Positions 13,654 to 16,233 of a stretch of 16,233 nucleotides of DNA are shown one piece after another (the first letter of the stretch is position 1; each line of letters opens with the position of its first letter). The notes below the pieces were generated by a model. It was given only the letters and a program-made list of their open reading frames with translations, was not told the origin of the DNA and ran no database searches. The position numbers were made by a program, and so were the translations under genes. This DNA is from an uncultured Methanobrevibacter sp. (GTDB lineage Archaea; Methanobacteriota; Methanobacteria; Methanobacteriales; Methanobacteriaceae), in assembly GCA_900319985.1 (NCBI GenBank), contig ONQL01000037.1, positions 1 through 16,233 on the forward strand, written 5' to 3'.

Positions 13654-14412
13654 ATGGATTCACACAAAAGATGGAAAATTAAATTTTCATTATTGATGGT
13701 TGTATTGATTATCATAATATATGGATCAAATTACCTTGTATTGGGAGATGCTGAACATATTATATCTTATATCTGGACCCATTTAGGATTCATTCCTGTG
13801 GATATTTTAGTTGTAGCATTCTTACTTGATGAAATTATTGAAAGAAAAGAAAAAGAAGCAATGCTTGAAAAATTAGACATGTTAATGAGCACATTCTTTT
13901 CTGAAGTTGGAAATGAAATGATTAACCAGCTCAGTCATGCAAACAAATACAAAGCAAGTACAGAAAATTTAAAATCTATTAAAAATTGGGATGAAAAAGA
14001 CTATGACTTGAAATTAGAGGAACTTAAAAATACCAGTATCGATTTTCAAGCGGACATTTCCCCGGAAAATAGAGAAGAGTTTTTGGAAAACTTAAGGAAT
14101 TTACTTGTTGACAAAAGAGAATTCATCATTAACCTGATAAACAATCCTAATTTACTTGAAAAAGAAGAATTTACAGGATTGATTAATGCGATTCTTCACC
14201 TTGATGAAGAATTGGAACACAGAAAAGATTTAAGCTTGGTTACAGATGCTGATTTTGCACATTTGAATGGAGATATGCAAAGAGTATATAACAAATTAGT
14301 ACATGAATGGGTTTATTATTTAAGATATCTCAATAAACATTACCCATATATGATTGCATTAATCATACGTACTAACCCATTCGATGAAGACGCTGACGTA
14401 TACGTAAAATAA
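13654..14412 (+). CDS. membrane protein of unknown function, two N-terminal helices
   Basis: 252 residues. Two hydrophobic segments (about 11-30 and 44-61) joined by a short loop are followed by a long charged, mostly helical cytoplasmic domain. The second segment runs into the coiled-coil-like E-I-I-E-R-K-E-K-E-A-M-L-E-K-L. No catalytic or metal motif is evident. The pattern of two helices plus a helical soluble domain resembles small membrane sensors or scaffolds, but I do not recognise a family. GGAG (13642-13645) precedes the ATG by 8 nt. It lies in the co-directional run between cbiT and mobA with gaps of 14 and 19 nt, so it is probably in the same transcript. No link to cofactor synthesis can be read from its sequence. 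Confidence 0.8.
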   Translation: MDSHKRWKIKFSLLMVVLIIIIYGSNYLVLGDAEHIISYIWTHLGFIPVDILVVAFLLDEIIERKEKEAMLEKLDMLMSTFFSEVGNEMINQLSHANKYKASTENLKSIKNWDEKDYDLKLEELKNTSIDFQADISPENREEFLENLRNLLVDKREFIINLINNPNLLEKEEFTGLINAILHLDEELEHRKDLSLVTDADFAHLNGDMQRVYNKLVHEWVYYLRYLNKHYPYMIALIIRTNPFDEDADVYVK

Positions 14413-14431
14413 ATAATTAGGAGGATTTAAT

Positions 14432-15061
14432 ATGAGTAATGAAATTAAAAAAAGTGAAAATATTAAATCTTGCATTATTTTATGTGGAGGGCAAAGCACA
14501 AGAATGGGTCAAGACAAGGGATCAATGATTATTCAAAATAAACCTATGATTAATCATATCCTTTCTACTCTAAATAATGAAATAAATGAAGCGATAATTG
14601 TTTTAAACAATCAAGAAAGAATTGACAAATATGCAGAAATCATAAATATCGATGAATACAGTTATCACATAAAATTTGTTGAAGATTTAATAAAAAATAA
14701 AGGACCCCTTCCAGGAATAATGACAGGACTTAAAAACATCACCAGCCAATACTCATTAGTTCTTCCATGTGACAGCCCTTACGTTAGTAAAAATTATATT
14801 AATGCTATTTTTAATGAAATAAACAAAAAATATCAAGCTATTGTTCCATACCATGACAGCGAAAATAAACTTAAAACTTCAGAACCACTACATTCCATTT
14901 ATAATAAAAATGTTATTTCTGAAATTGAATATTTAATTAAAAAGGATTCCCTTCACATTAAAGGACTTATAGAAAAAATAGAAACAAAATTTGTTTTGAT
15001 TGATAATAAAAAAATATTAAAAAAAGAATTTAGAAATCTTAATCGTCCGTCAGACATTTAA
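14432..15061 (+). CDS. mobA: molybdenum cofactor guanylyltransferase (MobA-like)
   Basis: Transfers GMP from GTP to molybdopterin to make the guanine dinucleotide cofactor, needed by formylmethanofuran dehydrogenase and formate dehydrogenase in methanogens. 209 residues. The nucleotide-binding start I-I-L-C-G-G-Q-S-T-R-M-G-Q-D-K at 15-29 is the classic MobA signature (Lys29 binds GTP). G-P-L-P-G-I-M-T-G at 91-99 and L-P-C-D-S-P-Y at 111-117 (D114, metal) complete the site. A related nucleotidyltransferase (such as MocA or CofC) is less likely, given G-P-L-x-G-I and P-C-D-x-P. The ribosome-binding site AGGAGGA (14419-14425) is the best in the region. It is the last gene of the plus-strand run, and its stop overlaps the rrp42 stop by 4 nt. 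Confidence 0.9.
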   Translation: MSNEIKKSENIKSCIILCGGQSTRMGQDKGSMIIQNKPMINHILSTLNNEINEAIIVLNNQERIDKYAEIINIDEYSYHIKFVEDLIKNKGPLPGIMTGLKNITSQYSLVLPCDSPYVSKNYINAIFNEINKKYQAIVPYHDSENKLKTSEPLHSIYNKNVISEIEYLIKKDSLHIKGLIEKIETKFVLIDNKKILKKEFRNLNRPSDI

Positions 15062-15843
15062 AGATATTCTATTAATTCTTTTGTTTTTGAAACTGCTACA
15101 TTAACAGCTTTAAGAAGTTCATCTTTATTTAATGGTTGAGAACCGCCTTTTTGCATAGAACAAATTCTACCATCTTTAGTAACACCAACATTTAAACGAG
15201 CACTAGCTACTCGTTCTTCATCCAATGTTGGATCTAAAACCATTTTATCACCAATTTTAACAAAAGTACATAAAGCTAACTCATTATTAATTGGCAAATC
15301 AAAGGTTTCATCTTCACTGAGAACTACTTCTTCATCCACAATGGATGCTGCAGGCAATTTAGTAGATTTAAGAGCTGCCATAACAGCCAATTCACATGCA
15401 TCGAAAAGGTTGCCGCAGTTATCGATAATATGTAAATCAATGAATAACATCCAAACATGTTTTCCTTCTTCAATGCATAGCTTATCCAATTCAACCAATT
15501 CACTTTCACGAATGCCTCTATCTACAACACGTGCAAGTTCAATTGAATCATCGCTAGGTGGTCCTGGTTCAAAATTAGGATCAGCCATAGGCAACATTTC
15601 ACAATTAGTCATTAAAACTCCAAGGTCAGGAGTATCTGGAAATGGGCTTCCAATTTGTGGTTTAATACCTACAATAACTTGAGTTCCACCAATTTTAACA
15701 CGAGCAGAACCTTCAGCTTTAGATATTACATTAGTTTCAATAGAAATATCCCTATATTCATTTAATTCCCTGCCATCTTCTCTTTTATCATTTCCGACAA
15801 GGTTGGTAATACTTTGTCTTGTAATTTCTGGTACTATATCCAT
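15058..15843 (-). CDS. rrp42: exosome complex subunit Rrp42
   Basis: Non-catalytic RNase PH-like subunit that alternates with Rrp41 in the hexameric ring of the archaeal exosome, which degrades and tails RNA from the 3' end. 261 residues, a normal length. K-R-E-D-G-R-E-L near the N-terminus is the RNase PH family start motif. G-S-A-R-V-K-I-G-G-T-Q-V-I-V-G follows, and F-I-D-L-H-I-I-D-N-C-G-N-L-F-D-A is typical of Rrp42, including the D-N-C-G-N variant. I chose ATG 15843 because GGTGGAT (15853-15847) precedes it by 3 nt. A GTG at 15852 would add three residues but lies inside that site. It starts 12 nt after rrp41, with which it is co-transcribed, and converges with mobA. Confidence 0.95.
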   Translation of the reverse strand: MDIVPEITRQSITNLVGNDKREDGRELNEYRDISIETNVISKAEGSARVKIGGTQVIVGIKPQIGSPFPDTPDLGVLMTNCEMLPMADPNFEPGPPSDDSIELARVVDRGIRESELVELDKLCIEEGKHVWMLFIDLHIIDNCGNLFDACELAVMAALKSTKLPAASIVDEEVVLSEDETFDLPINNELALCTFVKIGDKMVLDPTLDEERVASARLNVGVTKDGRICSMQKGGSQPLNKDELLKAVNVAVSKTKELIEYL

Positions 15844-15855
15844 ATTATCCACCCA

Positions 15856-16233
15856 CTATTCTGTAGAATATTTTTTCATTAAAGCTTCTTTTTGAAGCTT
15901 ACTTACTTCAAGACATCCTTCCATAGCTAAATCAATTGCTTTTGCAAATTCTTCTTCAGTTAAATTACCATCACTTTGTAATAAAGTAATTTCACCAGTT
16001 CTTGGCATTATAGCTATTGGAACATCAGCTTGACCTTCTTTATCTTCTTTTTCAGATAAATCAAGTACAATTTCATCATTAACTTTACCTGCAGCACAAC
16101 CCACAACAATATCTTTCATAGGTATTCCTGCATCAACTAAAGCAACGGAAGCTGCAGTAATTCCTGCACAACGGGTTCCCCCTTCAGCTTCAATTACTTC
16201 TATATAAATATCAATCATTGAACGAGGATAATT
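15856..16233 (-). CDS. rrp41: exosome complex exonuclease Rrp41 (5' end outside window)
   Basis: Catalytic RNase PH-like subunit of the archaeal exosome, phosphorolytic 3'-5' exoribonuclease. Only the C-terminal 125 residues are in the window; the frame is open to the edge, entering as N-Y-P-R-S-M-I-D-I-Y-I-E-V-I-E-A. G-G-T-R-C-A-G-I-T-A-A-S follows, which is the phosphate-binding signature, and A-D-V-P-I-A-I-M-P has the catalytic Asp. L-L-Q-S-D-G precedes the C-terminal helix. The ATG at 16218 is internal, not the start, because the conserved R-S-M-I-D-I lies upstream of and across it. The TAG stop runs into the Shine-Dalgarno of rrp42. An SBDS-family gene and rrp4 often precede rrp41 in archaea, but lie outside here. 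Confidence 0.95.
   Translation of the reverse strand, partial: NYPRSMIDIYIEVIEAEGGTRCAGITAASVALVDAGIPMKDIVVGCAAGKVNDEIVLDLSEKEDKEGQADVPIAIMPRTGEITLLQSDGNLTEEEFAKAIDLAMEGCLEVSKLQKEALMKKYSTE

Noticed and set aside
16218..16218. ATG at 16218 as the start of rrp41
   Set aside because: The frame stays open to the window edge and conserved Rrp41 residues precede this ATG, so it is internal.

Overview
The window looks like a stretch of chromosome from a low-GC methanogenic archaeon of the order Methanobacteriales, most like Methanobrevibacter. Evidence: a group II thermosome subunit with a Gly/Met-rich tail, archaeal exosome subunits (Rrp41/Rrp42), a class I archaeal HMG-CoA reductase (ether-lipid synthesis), a DUF116 protein, very AT-rich intergenic DNA with TATA/BRE-like elements, and Shine-Dalgarno sequences of the AGGTGAT/GGAG type. 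I see no rRNA, tRNA, CRISPR array, insertion sequence, integrase or phage gene. This is mostly core genome with some lineage-specific small and membrane proteins.

Layout. (1) 1-459: the first codons of a leftward gene starting with TTG, with a strong Shine-Dalgarno, TATA box and inverted repeat, followed by AT-rich gene-free DNA. (2) 460-2118: thermosome subunit, minus strand. (3) 2239-4589: a plus-strand group of a TPR protein, a 51-residue zinc-ribbon protein, an unknown 150-residue protein and a membrane-anchored DUF116 protein. A hairpin plus T-tract separates the first two from the last two. (4) 4586-7596: a minus-strand operon reading unknown protein, sucD, hmgA, 68-residue acidic protein, with very tight or overlapping junctions. 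(5) 7740-9025: aroD and a signal-peptidase-like S26 protein, plus strand. (6) 9097-10658: ammonium transporter amt followed by PII gene glnK, minus strand, under a promoter carrying an almost ideal NrpR-type operator (GGAA-N6-TTCC). (7) 10976-15061: a long plus-strand run of a small Asn/Thr-rich anchored protein, an HD phosphohydrolase, UbiX, CbiT, a two-helix membrane protein and MobA. (8) 15058-16233: rrp42 and the 3' part of rrp41, minus strand; rrp41 runs off the right edge.

How the genes fit together. The amt-glnK pair is a nitrogen-limitation module with its own operator. The sucD-hmgA operon joins central carbon metabolism to isoprenoid synthesis. UbiX, CbiT and MobA each touch cofactor synthesis (prenylated FMN, corrinoids, molybdopterin guanine dinucleotide), but nothing shows a common pathway. 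Rrp41/Rrp42 form the catalytic ring of the RNA exosome.

No clearly new defence or mobile system is visible. The observations most worth a second look are the three inverted repeats at the amt promoter, the perfect inverted repeat between the thermosome and TPR genes, the zinc-ribbon gene whose stop codon lies inside a terminator-like hairpin, the Asn/Thr-rich anchored protein with eight N-glycosylation sequons, and the use of TAG stop codons as part of the next gene's Shine-Dalgarno.
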